Assembly: GCA_947259285.1 (NCBI GenBank)
Contig: CAMYMR010000013.1
Location: 1-64,000 of the forward strand
DNA length: 64,000 nucleotides
From: an uncultured Woeseiaceae bacterium
Lineage (GTDB): Bacteria; Pseudomonadota; Gammaproteobacteria; Steroidobacterales; Woeseiaceae
Direction: 5' to 3'
Shown here: positions 19,901 through 28,462 of the stretch, in pieces
Layout: the number at the start of each line of letters is the position of its first letter
Position numbering within the stretch: the stretch's first letter is position 1
Translations under genes and position numbers: made by a program
Notes under the pieces: model-generated
Databases searched by the model: none
What the model was told of the DNA's origin: nothing
Seen by the model: only the letters and a program-made list of their open reading frames with translations

Positions 19901-20552
19901 AGCACGTACAGTCCTGATCGACCCTCTTGTCGACAACAACCCCGTTACGCTTCAGATGCTGGGCATCTGTTCGGCGCTGGCGGTCACGACCTCACTGTTG
20001 CCAGCGCTCCTGATGTGTATCGCGCTAACGAGTGTCGCCGCGCTGGCGGGTGCCGCGATCAGCGCATTGCGCCATCGCATCCCGAATAACATCCGCATCA
20101 TCGTTCACATGACGATTATCGCGTCGCTCGTCATTCTGGTGGACCAGCTGCTGAAAGCCTATGCCTTCGAGACCAGCAAACAGCTGTCGGTGTTCGTCGG
20201 GCTGATCATCACCAACTGCATCGTGCTGGGTCGCGCCGAGGCGTTTGCGATGAAAAACGGCGTCGTCATGAGTTTCATTGACGGGCTCGGCAACGGCCTC
20301 GGCTACAGCATTATCCTGATCGCTGTCGCAACGCTGCGCGAGCTGTTCGGCGCGGGCACCCTGCTCGGCTACCCGGTACTCGAGACCGTTGCCAACGGCG
20401 GCTGGTACGAAGCAAACGGCCTGATGCTGTTGCCGCCGAGCGCGTTCTTCATTATCGGCCTTCTCATCTGGGGCATCCGTACGTGGCGCACCCAGCAGGT
20501 CGAGAAGCCCGAATACCAGATTCACGAAGTTCACCGGACGGAGGCCTACTAG
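19893..20552 (+). CDS. nqrD: Na+-NQR subunit D
   Basis: 219 residues from the ATG at 19893 (the frame is open further upstream, but this start overlaps the nqrC stop as expected). Six membrane helices; family stretches [34 protein letters not shown] and [13 protein letters not shown]. With NqrE it forms the membrane Fe-S site. Its stop codon TAG is contributed by the left end of the repeat element inserted immediately downstream; without the insertion the stop would be TAA overlapping the nqrE ATG. Confidence 0.97.
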   Translation: MSEARTVLIDPLVDNNPVTLQMLGICSALAVTTSLLPALLMCIALTSVAALAGAAISALRHRIPNNIRIIVHMTIIASLVILVDQLLKAYAFETSKQLSVFVGLIITNCIVLGRAEAFAMKNGVVMSFIDGLGNGLGYSIILIAVATLRELFGAGTLLGYPVLETVANGGWYEANGLMLLPPSAFFIIGLLIWGIRTWRTQQVEKPEYQIHEVHRTEAY

Positions 20553-20819
20553 GGTCTGCTCGCACTTTGCAGATCGCTGCGACGGGAGTCCATTTTGTTC
20601 AATACAAGAAACGATGAACGCAATGTATACAACATACTTAAGTGAAGAGAGCCGCAGTAGTGGGCAAAATGGGGCCCGTCCCTTCGGGTTGTCGGTCCAG
20701 ATACCCCCACGCGGTGTTGCTCGTCATTCATTTGGAACAACCAAACCACATTCCTCGCGCCTTGCCTGGGGCCATCTGGACCAGCAACGCAGCGACCTGC
20801 AAATTGTGAGTAGACCCTA
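20550..20819. mobile_element. MITE-like element at the nqrD/nqrE junction
   Basis: A 270-bp segment bounded by terminal inverted repeats of at least 32 bp: 20550-20581 on the plus strand and 20788-20819 on the minus strand, 28 of 32 positions identical, both beginning TAGGGTCT. GTCCA recurs at the same offset inside both arms. The outermost TA on each side is compatible with a TA target duplication, as in Tc1/mariner (IS630-type) elements. No transposase gene fits. Removing it restores TACTAATGG, an nqrD stop TAA overlapping the nqrE start ATG, so it entered precisely at the stop/start junction. Confidence 0.82.
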
Positions 20820-21422
20820 ATGGACGCGTACGTAAGCCTCTTCATCCAGGCCGCCTTCGTCGAGAACCTCGCGCTCGCCTTCTTCCTCGGCATGTGCACG
20901 TTCCTTGCCGTCTCGAAGCGTGTAGAAACGGCCATCGGCCTCGGGGTCGCCGTGATCGTGATCCAGATCATCACGGTGCCCGTGAACTACATGATCTACA
21001 CATTCCTGCTTGCCGACGGCGCGCTGGCCTGGGCCGGTCTCGCCGACGTCGACCTGAGTTTCTTAGGATTGGTCAGCTACATCGGCGTCATTGCGGCGCT
21101 CGTGCAGATTCTGGAGATGACGCTCGACAAGTATTTTCCGAAGCTCTACAACGCGCTCGGTATCTTCCTGCCGCTCATTACGGTGAACTGCGCCATCCTC
21201 GGCGGCACACTGTTCATGGTCGAACGCCAGTACAACTTCCCGGAATCGGTCGTGTTCGGCGCGGGCAGCGGCACGGGCTGGGCGATTGCCCTCATCGCGC
21301 TTGCGGGTATTCGTGAAAAGCTCCGATATTCTGACGTTCCTCAGGGACTGCAGGGACTCGGCATCGCCTTCATCATCGTCGGCCTAATGTCGCTGAGCTT
21401 CATGGGCTTTTCGGGGATATGA
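20820..21422 (+). CDS. nqrE: Na+-NQR subunit E
   Basis: 200 residues, six membrane helices, starting [21 protein letters not shown], the normal NqrE N terminus. Family cysteine-bearing segments [15 protein letters not shown] and [13 protein letters not shown] supply the Fe-S ligands shared with NqrD. The ATG directly abuts the right end of the 270-bp repeat element, so the bases upstream (GTGAGTAGACCCTA) come from the element and no good Shine-Dalgarno is visible. Initiation may depend on repeat-derived sequence. Confidence 0.96.
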   Translation: MDAYVSLFIQAAFVENLALAFFLGMCTFLAVSKRVETAIGLGVAVIVIQIITVPVNYMIYTFLLADGALAWAGLADVDLSFLGLVSYIGVIAALVQILEMTLDKYFPKLYNALGIFLPLITVNCAILGGTLFMVERQYNFPESVVFGAGSGTGWAIALIALAGIREKLRYSDVPQGLQGLGIAFIIVGLMSLSFMGFSGI

Positions 21423-21444
21423 TAGTTACTCAGAGGTTCCTACA

Positions 21445-22689
21445 GTGAACATCGACTCTGCCGTACTGCAACAAGTACTATTGGGCGTAGGCCTGTTCAC
21501 GGCCGTCGTCCTCATTCTCGTCTTTGTCATCCTGGTCGCACGCTCCAAGCTTGTCGCCATCGGAAATGTCGGCGTCGTCGTCAACGACGAAATGACGCTC
21601 GCTATCCCTGTAGGCTCCAAGCTCATGCAGGGTCTGGCCGACGCTGATTTGTTCGTGCCTTCTGCCTGTGGCGGTGGCGGCACCTGTGGACAATGCCGGG
21701 TGCAGGTACTCTCGGGCGGCGGTGCGATCCTGCCGACCGAGCGATCGCTGATCAACAAGCGCGACGCGGCGGACCATTACCGTTTGTCCTGCCAGGTTAC
21801 GGTCAAACAGGACATGAAGGTGCAGGTACCGGACGAGGTATTCGGCGTGAAGCGCTACGAATGTACCGTCGTGTCGAACAGCAACGTGGCGAGCTTCATC
21901 AAGGAACTGGTCGTGGCGCTCCCGGAAGGCGAGGAACTCGATTTTCGCGCAGGCGGCTATATCCAGATCGAGTGCCCGCCGCACGACCTCAAGTACACGG
22001 ACTTCGACATCGACGAGGAATTCCGCGACGAATGGGACCGTTTCAAGCTGTGGCGCTACGAATCGCATGTCAAGAAGCCCGAGATGCGCGCCTACTCCAT
22101 GGCAAGCTATCCGGAAGAAAGAACGGTCATCAAGCTCAACGTCCGTATCGCAACGCCGCCACCCGGGCCGGACGATTCGGTGCCTCCTGGCGTCATGTCG
22201 TCCTACATCTTCAACCTGAAGCCGGGCGACAAGGCCATCATCTCGGGGCCCTACGGCGAGTTTTTCGCGAAGGACACCGACAATGAGATGGTGTTCATCG
22301 GTGGCGGTGCCGGCATGGCGCCGATGCGATCGCACATATTCGACCAGCTGAAACGCAAACACAGCAAGCGCAAGATGTCCTTCTGGTACGGTGCTCGCAG
22401 CCTTAAAGAGATGTTTTACCAGGAAGAGTTCGACGAGCTCGACGAGCAGAACGACAACTTCAAATGGCATCTTGCCTTGTCGGAACCGCAGCCCGAGGAC
22501 AACTGGGACGGGCTTACGGGGTTCATCCACCAGGTGCTCTACGATGAATACCTGAGCAAGCACGAGGCGCCCGAGGACTGCGAATACTATCTCTGCGGCC
22601 CTCCCATGATGAATACGGCTGTGATCAAGATGCTGGATAGCCTTGGCGTGCCGAAGGAAAACATCCTGCTCGACGATTTCGGCGGATAG
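21445..22689 (+). CDS. nqrF: Na+-NQR subunit F (NADH dehydrogenase)
   Basis: 414 residues from a GTG at 21445. One N-terminal membrane helix, then a [2Fe-2S] ferredoxin domain with C75, C81, C84 and C116 ([16 protein letters not shown]). An FAD domain follows with [11 protein letters not shown], and an NAD(H)-binding domain with [17 protein letters not shown] and [10 protein letters not shown]. It takes electrons from NADH and starts the Nqr chain. Standard length; only 5 bp separate it from apbE. Confidence 0.97.
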   Translation: MNIDSAVLQQVLLGVGLFTAVVLILVFVILVARSKLVAIGNVGVVVNDEMTLAIPVGSKLMQGLADADLFVPSACGGGGTCGQCRVQVLSGGGAILPTERSLINKRDAADHYRLSCQVTVKQDMKVQVPDEVFGVKRYECTVVSNSNVASFIKELVVALPEGEELDFRAGGYIQIECPPHDLKYTDFDIDEEFRDEWDRFKLWRYESHVKKPEMRAYSMASYPEERTVIKLNVRIATPPPGPDDSVPPGVMSSYIFNLKPGDKAIISGPYGEFFAKDTDNEMVFIGGGAGMAPMRSHIFDQLKRKHSKRKMSFWYGARSLKEMFYQEEFDELDEQNDNFKWHLALSEPQPEDNWDGLTGFIHQVLYDEYLSKHEAPEDCEYYLCGPPMMNTAVIKMLDSLGVPKENILLDDFGG

Positions 22690-22694
22690 TCGTC

Positions 22695-23717
22695 GTGGCC
22701 AGGTTGTTCACCCTATGCCTGCTGATCCCGACGCTGTTGCTCGCGGCCTGCGGCGGCGATGCGAGGTTGCCTCAATATGAGCTTACCGGCAGCGCACTGG
22801 GCACCACCTTCAGCGTTTTGTTGGTCGCTCCCGGCGAGCCGTTTTCCAAGGACGAGCTGCAATCAGGCATCCTGGAAACACTCGAGGACGTCGACCGACT
22901 CGCCTCGACCTGGCGCGAGGACTCGGAGCTCTCGCGATTTAACGCAAATACTTCGAGCGCATGGATCGATACATCCATCGAATTCTGCGAAGCGATCGAG
23001 CGCGCGCTCGAAATTGGCCGACTGACCGACGGTGCGTTCGATATTACGGTGGGTCCGCTGGTAAATCTTTGGGGATTCGGCCCCGACGGTGGCGTCAGCG
23101 AGCCGCCGGCCGAGGACAGGCTGCGTGCCGTCTTGAGGGAGGTTGGTTACGAACAACTGCAGACGCGCTGTGACATGCCGGCCGTACAGAAACGAAGCGG
23201 CAGCGTTTATATTGATCTCTCGGGCTGGGCCAAGGGTTACGCGGTAGACAGGCTGGCCGCGCTGCTCGACCAGCGGGCATTAAAGGACTATCTTATCGAA
23301 GTCGGCGGTGAACTCCGGGTTCGTGGGCACAACGCAGAAGGCCTGAAGTGGGCAATAGCAATTGAGGCACCGTCAACGACGAAGCGCGTGCCGCACTCGG
23401 TGCTGCGCCTCACGGACGTAAGCGTCGCAACATCCGGCGACTACCGGAACTATTTTGACCATGATGGCAACCACTACTCGCATACGATCGATGCACGCAC
23501 GGGATACCCGGTATCGCACGCGCTGGCCGCGGTTACGGTCGTGAATGAATCCGCGGCATATGCGGATGCGATGGCGACAGCATTGCTGGTGCTCGGCCCC
23601 GCCGAAGGTCCGGAACGTGCCGAGCAGCTCGGCGTCGCCGCCTTTTTTCTGATTAGAGACAACACCGGATTCGAAGAAGTCGAGAGCCCGTCTTTTCAGT
23701 CGCTGAGAGCCTCATGA
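22695..23717 (+). CDS. apbE: FAD:protein FMN transferase (lipoprotein)
   Basis: 340 residues, GTG start. Lipoprotein signal (LLIPTLLLAACGGD) places it in the periplasm, anchored to a membrane. ApbE motifs: GSALGTTFSV, DVDRLASTWREDSELSRFN, DGAFDITVGPLVNLWGFG, DLSGWAKGYAVDRL and the C-terminal HTIDARTGYPV. It attaches FMN through phosphoester bonds to the threonines of NqrB and NqrC, which explains its place in the operon. Its stop overlaps nqrM (ATGA). Confidence 0.95.
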   Translation: MARLFTLCLLIPTLLLAACGGDARLPQYELTGSALGTTFSVLLVAPGEPFSKDELQSGILETLEDVDRLASTWREDSELSRFNANTSSAWIDTSIEFCEAIERALEIGRLTDGAFDITVGPLVNLWGFGPDGGVSEPPAEDRLRAVLREVGYEQLQTRCDMPAVQKRSGSVYIDLSGWAKGYAVDRLAALLDQRALKDYLIEVGGELRVRGHNAEGLKWAIAIEAPSTTKRVPHSVLRLTDVSVATSGDYRNYFDHDGNHYSHTIDARTGYPVSHALAAVTVVNESAAYADAMATALLVLGPAEGPERAEQLGVAAFFLIRDNTGFEEVESPSFQSLRAS

Positions 23718-23920
23718 ACATCATCATTTCTACTCTCGTGTTGAGCTTCGCCGTCATCCTGCTTGTAATCGCGGGTATGAGTATTGGTGTCATGAACGGC
23801 CGCAGGGCGATTAGCGGTAGCTGCGGCGGCATCGGCAGCGGCGGCTGCGAGCTGTGCAGCGGTAACTGTAAGAAGAAGCGCGAAAAGACAGGCAACGATC
23901 CGGATGGAGAATCCGCATGA
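23714..23920 (+). CDS. nqrM: Na+-NQR maturation protein NqrM
   Basis: 68 residues: one membrane helix followed by a cysteine cluster SGSCGGIGSGGCELC with a fourth cysteine in SGNC, then a basic tail. This four-cysteine plan is that of NqrM (DUF539), needed to deliver iron to the NqrD/NqrE Fe-S site. ATGA overlaps at both ends (apbE upstream, CBS gene downstream) support translation as part of the operon. Confidence 0.93.
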   Translation: MNIIISTLVLSFAVILLVIAGMSIGVMNGRRAISGSCGGIGSGGCELCSGNCKKKREKTGNDPDGESA

Positions 23921-24321
23921 CAACTAAATCCGCTCTTGTCAAAGACTACATGGCGCGTACGCTCGTGACCTTTAAGCCGGAGACGGATGTGCTCGACGCC
24001 GTCCATGTCCTCGTCAAACACCGTATTGCCGGCGCCCCGGTCGTCGACGACGAAGGCAACTTGCTGGGCATGCTGTCGGAGTACGACTGCATGAAGGTTG
24101 CGCTCGATGCCGGCTACCACGGTACATGGGGCGGCCCGGTACGCGAATTCATGAGCGACGGTGTGGAAACCGTGGATGGGGATATGAGCGTCGTCGATCT
24201 CGCGCAGGTGTTTATCCAGAAGAAGTTCCGACGATTTCCAGTCATGCAGGGCACAAGACTGGTCGGTCAGATCAGCCGACGAGATGTGCTGCGCGCGCTC
24301 GAGCACATCGCCAAAGGCTAA
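23917..24321 (+). CDS. Two-CBS-domain protein
   Basis: 134 residues consisting of a CBS pair: VKDYMARTLVTFKPETDVLDAV with HRIAGAPVVDDEGNLLGMLSE (first repeat), and VREFMSDGVETVDGDMSVVD with KKFRRFPVMQGTRLVGQISRRDVL (second repeat). CBS pairs bind adenosyl ligands such as AMP/ATP or SAM. As last gene of the nqr operon, coupled by an ATGA overlap, it may tune Nqr function to energy state; this is inference. Confidence 0.85.
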   Translation: MTTKSALVKDYMARTLVTFKPETDVLDAVHVLVKHRIAGAPVVDDEGNLLGMLSEYDCMKVALDAGYHGTWGGPVREFMSDGVETVDGDMSVVDLAQVFIQKKFRRFPVMQGTRLVGQISRRDVLRALEHIAKG

Positions 24322-24330
24322 CTCACCGAA

Positions 24331-24380
24331 AAACAGGGGTCGAACCGAGGTTTTCGTCAACCTCGGTTCGACCCCTGTTT
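24331..24380. terminator. Perfect 22-bp palindrome, bidirectional terminator / repeat copy 1
   Basis: Arms 24331-24352 and 24359-24380 are perfectly complementary around a 6-base loop; core GTCGAACCGAGGTT. It sits between the convergent nqr-operon end and the PAS gene, and T-rich bases follow on both strands (TTTCATTT on plus, TTTTTCGG on minus). Its core is shared with the palindrome at 24907-24944, so it is both a likely terminator and a member of a repeat family. Confidence 0.75.
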
Positions 24381-24390
24381 CATTTCGCCC

Positions 24391-24846
24391 TTATCGAGAG
24401 GGCTGCACGGGAATTCTCGACAGGACCTGACCGGTAATGTTCTCGTGAGACACCACGACAAAATTCGGGTAGTCCACCAGCGGCGATGCGCGCAGCGCGA
24501 ACCAGCGTGACTCGCTCGGGCTGTGGCAGGGATATTTGTGATAGAAGGAAGTGAGCTTAGCGCTAATGACGCCCAGTATTCCCTCCAATGCGGCCCGCGC
24601 ATTGGGGTCAAGACTCGCTGACCGACAGACGTCGAGGTAATTGGCTCCGACGCCCGCCTTTGTGTCGTTCAGCTGATTCTCATCCGCGAATATTTTCCAG
24701 CTTGAGTTTACGGCAAGGATTCTGCCGGCCGAATCAAGAACTGCAATATTCGCAGACAGTGAATCGACAACAGCCAATCGGAAAGTTAGCTCCGAATAAT
24801 CGATACCTCGTTGGTATGACACGGTAAGAGCCTCCCTGGCAGCCAC
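24391..24846 (-). CDS. PAS-domain protein
   Basis: 151 residues. A PAS fold is recognisable: DSLSANIAVLDSAGRILAVNSSWKIFA followed by GANYLDVCRSA, and a C-terminal WFALRASPLVDYPNFVVVSHENIT, the usual PAS beta-strands. No output domain is attached. It may be a stand-alone sensor or a remnant of a larger signalling protein. It follows frdB on the same strand and is flanked on both sides by related palindromes, so the gene plus palindromes may have moved as a unit (inference). Confidence 0.65.
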   Translation of the reverse strand: MAAREALTVSYQRGIDYSELTFRLAVVDSLSANIAVLDSAGRILAVNSSWKIFADENQLNDTKAGVGANYLDVCRSASLDPNARAALEGILGVISAKLTSFYHKYPCHSPSESRWFALRASPLVDYPNFVVVSHENITGQVLSRIPVQPSR

Positions 24847-24906
24847 CTCTATTCTGAGGGCGAAACCAGTGAGAATCAGTGCGTACCACTACGTATTGCC
24901 GCGTCG

Positions 24907-24944
24907 GGGTAGAACCGAGGTTTTTCAGAACCTCGGTTCTACCC
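24907..24944. repeat. 16-bp-arm palindrome, repeat copy 2
   Basis: Arms 24907-24922 (GGGTAGAACCGAGGTT) and 24929-24944 around a 6-base loop, followed on the plus strand by TTGTTTTCTAT. The GAACCGAGGTT core and loop size match copy 1 at 24331-24380. Located 15 bp beyond the frdB stop, it probably contributes to the frdB mRNA 3' end. Confidence 0.7.
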
Positions 24945-24959
24945 TTGTTTTCTATCTGT

Positions 24960-25721
24960 TTATTGACGTCTATCCCGTCCGCTAAAACGTGCGCCGAGGG
25001 TCTTTCGCCGGAGGTAGGCGTACACCTCGAGAAGCGGCAGTTCCTTGGGGCATACATCCGCACAGGCCATCATGCCGAAGCAGCCAAAGACGCCCTCGTC
25101 ACCGGCCACGACGTCGAACCACTCGGCGTCGGAACGCTTATCTCGCGGATCCACCATGAAGCGCGCGACGCGATTCAGGCCAGCGCCGGCAAGAAATTCG
25201 GGATCGACGTTTGCAACGCCGCAGGAGGCGACGCAACACCCGCACTCGATGCAGCGATCGTTCTCGTAGATTGCGGCCGCGATATCGTCGCTCATGCGTT
25301 CCTCTTGCACCGCGGGGTCAAACGCTTGTCGTTCGTGTATCCAGGCTTCCGTGCGCTCCGACATGCCGCGGAACCAGGTCCCGGTGTCGACAGACAGATC
25401 CCCGACGAGCTTGAACGCCGGCAGCGGATAGAGAGTGATTTCTTCGGGAAGATCGGAGGTCAGAGTGCGGCACGCAAGCGCAGGGCGTCCGTTAACCATC
25501 ATTCCGCAAGAGCCGCAGGTGGCCGAACGACAAACGAAGTCGAACTGCAGACCGGGATCGAGGGTCTCGCGAATCTTGTTCAGCACGATGAACAACGTCA
25601 TAAACGGCGTCTCATCGACCTCGAACACATCGGTGTGTGGCTCGGAGCCCTCGTCTTGCGGATTGTAGCGAAAGATCTCGAGGCGCAGGCGCCGTGATTC
25701 GCTGTTTTGCTCTCCGCTCAT
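24960..25721 (-). CDS. frdB: Fumarate reductase/succinate dehydrogenase iron-sulfur subunit
   Basis: 253 residues from the ATG at 25721 (MSGEQNSESRRLRLEIFRYN); the longer frame reads into frdA. [2Fe-2S] cysteines in CRSATCGSCGMMVNGRPALAC-type spacing, then a ferredoxin-like module with CIECGCCVASC ([4Fe-4S]) and CFGMMACADVCP ([3Fe-4S] and last ligands). It passes electrons between FrdA and the heme-bearing FrdC. Last catalytic gene of the frdCAB operon. Confidence 0.95.
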   Translation of the reverse strand: MSGEQNSESRRLRLEIFRYNPQDEGSEPHTDVFEVDETPFMTLFIVLNKIRETLDPGLQFDFVCRSATCGSCGMMVNGRPALACRTLTSDLPEEITLYPLPAFKLVGDLSVDTGTWFRGMSERTEAWIHERQAFDPAVQEERMSDDIAAAIYENDRCIECGCCVASCGVANVDPEFLAGAGLNRVARFMVDPRDKRSDAEWFDVVAGDEGVFGCFGMMACADVCPKELPLLEVYAYLRRKTLGARFSGRDRRQ

Positions 25722-25734
25722 GATTTCCGCCTTG

Positions 25735-27681
25735 TCATAGCACGTAGGCCTGCCAGGCGCCGCGCTCGAGACGCGTGCCCATCGCCTCGGCGGTTTCGAG
25801 GCGCCCCTCACGCCCCTGCTCCTGGAGAACGGTCGCGTTGTAACTGTCAATTGACTGCTGCATCTCGATACGTTCGTCACTACCGTAGCCGCGATGGCCC
25901 GGTGGCAGGTCGATCATGCCGACCGGCTCGTAACTGAATCGTGGCTGATCCTCGTCGGCACCCCAGCGCACCAGCGTCCGATTGAGCCAGTCACGGTCAT
26001 TGCGCAGGGGATAATCGGTCCTGAAATGTGCGCCGCGACTCTCTGTCCGTGCCTGCGCGCCCATTGCGACGGTCATTGCAAGCCTCAACATGCCGTTCAG
26101 GCGCAACGCAAACGCGAGTTCGGGATTCACGCCCGGATCCTTGCAACGCAGCACCGCGTTGTCGCAGTCCACCAGCAACGCACGGATTTCCGCCACGGCT
26201 TCTTCGAGCTCCTCGCCGGTGCGAAAGATGCCGACCTTGTGCATCATGATCTCGCCGAGAGCATCGCGTATTTCGTACACGCTGCGTCCCTCGCCGTCTC
26301 GCTCCAACCAGGCGGTCGCCCGTCTTTCCGCAGCCGCGACGGCGTCCAGCGCAACGCCGGTATCGGCGCGAAGTTCGCTCCCGGTCGACTTCTCAGCAAC
26401 GCGGCGACCGACGAGCCGGCCCGTAACGATTGTCTCGGTCAGGCTATTTCCGCCCAGTCGATTAAAGCCATGCATGTCCCAGCACGCTGCTTCGCCAACG
26501 GCATACAGGCCGGCAAGCCCGTAGGCTTCGCCGTCTTTATTGACGCGAATGCCGCCCATGGAATAATGCTGGGTCGGCCTGACAGGCACCAACTCCTCGG
26601 CGGGGTTAATCCCTAAGAAATCCCGGCAGATGTCCCAGACCTCGAGCAGCTTGGTTCTGAGGTGTTCTTCGCCAAGGTGGCGGATATCCAACCATAGGTG
26701 CGGGCCGTACGGAGAATCAACCCCGTTGCCATCACGCATGCACTGCACCATGTGCCTGGATACAACATCACGGCTCGCAAGTTCCTGTTTCTCGGGCTCG
26801 GCCTCGACCATGAAGCGATTCATGTTCTTGTCGAGCAGGTAACCACCGTCGCCACGACAGCCTTCGGTGACCAGGATGCCGCTGGGCATCAGCGTGGTCG
26901 GGTGAAACTGCACGGCCTCCATGTTGCCGAGCGGCACGATGCCGGTATCGAGCGCGATCGACGCACCGGTACCCTCGTTGATAACCGCATTGCTGGTGTA
27001 CTGGCCGTAAATACGGCCGAAACCGCCGGTGGCAATGACGGTCGCCTTTGCCATGACTGCGAAGTGCCTGCCGGTGCGCAGACAGCGTACGACTGCGCCG
27101 AGGCAACGCTTGCCATCGTGGATCAAAGACACAGCCTCGGTGCGGTCGCGGACGGTGACGCCCAGTCGCACTACCTCGCTATCGACGGCATACAAAGCTG
27201 CATGCCCGGTGCCGGCCGACGCATAGCAGGCACGCCACTTCGCCGTGCCGCCGAAATCGCGCTGACCAATGAGGCCGTCGTTGTCCAGCGCCTCGTCGAT
27301 CTCGACTTCCTCGCCCTTGATGAAATACTTGTTCCTGCCGCCGCGCACGCGGGACCATGGAACACCGAAATGCGCGAGCTCTCGCACGGCGACGGGTGCT
27401 TCCTCGGCGAAAATACTGGCGACCTCCTGGTCGGCGCCCCAGTCAGAACCGCGCACCGTATCGAGGAAATGCACGATCGCGTTGTCACCCTCCGCCTTTA
27501 CACAGTTCGCAAGCGACGCCTGCATTCCACCCTGCGCCGCGCAGCTATGGCTGCGCCGCGGTGGCACCAGCGACAGGATCATCGCGTCCTGACCAGCCGC
27601 CGCGGCTTCAATGGCACAGCGCTCGCCGGCCAGGCCGCCGCCGATGACCAGCACATCGGTTGTTTCCAGCCGCGCGGTCAC
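25735..27681 (-). CDS. frdA: Fumarate reductase flavoprotein subunit (Wolinella-type)
   Basis: 648 residues from a GTG at 27681 whose first bases overlap the frdC stop (GTGA). FAD-binding VLVIGGGLAGERCAIEAA. The flavin-attachment histidine is in RRSHSCAAQGGMQASL. Substrate-site segments are HPTTLMPSGILVTEGCRGDG and SMGGIRVN. C-terminal EIMMHKVGIFRTG and SRGAHFRTDYP complete the signature. The SHSxAAQGGMQA form and the C-A-B gene order match the epsilon-proteobacterial menaquinol:fumarate reductase rather than four-subunit SdhCDAB. Direction in vivo (fumarate reduction or succinate oxidation) is not fixed by sequence. Confidence 0.95.
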   Translation of the reverse strand: MTARLETTDVLVIGGGLAGERCAIEAAAAGQDAMILSLVPPRRSHSCAAQGGMQASLANCVKAEGDNAIVHFLDTVRGSDWGADQEVASIFAEEAPVAVRELAHFGVPWSRVRGGRNKYFIKGEEVEIDEALDNDGLIGQRDFGGTAKWRACYASAGTGHAALYAVDSEVVRLGVTVRDRTEAVSLIHDGKRCLGAVVRCLRTGRHFAVMAKATVIATGGFGRIYGQYTSNAVINEGTGASIALDTGIVPLGNMEAVQFHPTTLMPSGILVTEGCRGDGGYLLDKNMNRFMVEAEPEKQELASRDVVSRHMVQCMRDGNGVDSPYGPHLWLDIRHLGEEHLRTKLLEVWDICRDFLGINPAEELVPVRPTQHYSMGGIRVNKDGEAYGLAGLYAVGEAACWDMHGFNRLGGNSLTETIVTGRLVGRRVAEKSTGSELRADTGVALDAVAAAERRATAWLERDGEGRSVYEIRDALGEIMMHKVGIFRTGEELEEAVAEIRALLVDCDNAVLRCKDPGVNPELAFALRLNGMLRLAMTVAMGAQARTESRGAHFRTDYPLRNDRDWLNRTLVRWGADEDQPRFSYEPVGMIDLPPGHRGYGSDERIEMQQSIDSYNATVLQEQGREGRLETAEAMGTRLERGAWQAYVL

Positions 27682-28460
27682 GAGGCTGCTCCATCGAGCA
27701 GGAATGCGAGCGGTGGATCCATCCAGCCGGCCAGTACCACGAGCGTTACCGCACCGAGAAACAGGATCACCCAGAAGATAATCCGTTCAACGAGATGCAT
27801 CACTGCCCGCGACATCCAAAGGTCGGCCCCCCACTTGATCGCCAGCCGATACAAACCGACGCTGGCATGGAACTCGACGCACAACAACAGCACGGCATAC
27901 GGTAACCACAGCCCGGCGCTGACGCGCGCCATCGACGTAGCCGACTCGATGCCCGCAATCTCACCGTAGAGCGGTGTCAGGATGTCCATCGCCATCAGGA
28001 CGAGGTGAAAGCTGCCCAGCACCAGCATCACGAGACCTGTGCGTACCTGCCATATCCAGAGCATCGATTCGACGTGCGGTCGGAACGGCGAATGCTCGGT
28101 ACGCGTTGCGACCTGTTCGCGACCCGAACGGCTCAGGCCCTTTGCCAGCCTGAGGATGCGTTTGCGTTCCTTGAGTTGCGACGGGATCTTGCGTGCGGCC
28201 AGCGCGGCGTGAACGAGAAACAGGACGATGATCGCAAACACGGTGGGCTGCGCGATGTAGTAATCCTCGAGAAATGTGGCGAGCCAGTCGAATCCTCGCT
28301 CGCCCGTCAGTATGGAACCGACAAGCACCACGTGGCCCCACATGAACAGCGCCAGCAACAGGCCTGTGCCGCCGCTGATGGCTTCGTAGACAATCTGGCG
28401 GCGCGCGGAGGTCGAGGTCGTGACGTCCGTTTTCCGCACTGCCGTTGCCTTGCTGTTCAT
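27678..28460 (-). CDS. frdC: Fumarate reductase cytochrome b subunit
   Basis: 260 residues from the ATG at 28460 (MNSKATAVRKTDV). Five membrane helices with histidines expected for two b hemes: GLLLALFMWGHVVLVGSIL, VLFLVHAALAARKIPSQ, VLGSFHLVLMAMD and CVEFHASVGLYRLAIKWG. This single large subunit is the FrdC of diheme quinol:fumarate reductases. It starts 2 bp after the NapC-like gene, so the operon runs straight from multiheme cytochromes into frdCAB. Confidence 0.93.
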   Translation of the reverse strand: MNSKATAVRKTDVTTSTSARRQIVYEAISGGTGLLLALFMWGHVVLVGSILTGERGFDWLATFLEDYYIAQPTVFAIIVLFLVHAALAARKIPSQLKERKRILRLAKGLSRSGREQVATRTEHSPFRPHVESMLWIWQVRTGLVMLVLGSFHLVLMAMDILTPLYGEIAGIESATSMARVSAGLWLPYAVLLLCVEFHASVGLYRLAIKWGADLWMSRAVMHLVERIIFWVILFLGAVTLVVLAGWMDPPLAFLLDGAAS

Positions 28461-28462
28461 CG

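Noticed and set aside
20549..20974. 141-codon minus-strand frame over the MITE and nqrE start
   Set aside because: It exists only because the element is open on that strand and runs antisense into nqrE; no ribosome site and no family resemblance. The element is better described as non-coding.
26698..27969. 423-codon plus-strand open frame
   Set aside because: Antisense to frdA and the 3' part of frdC; no domain or signal.
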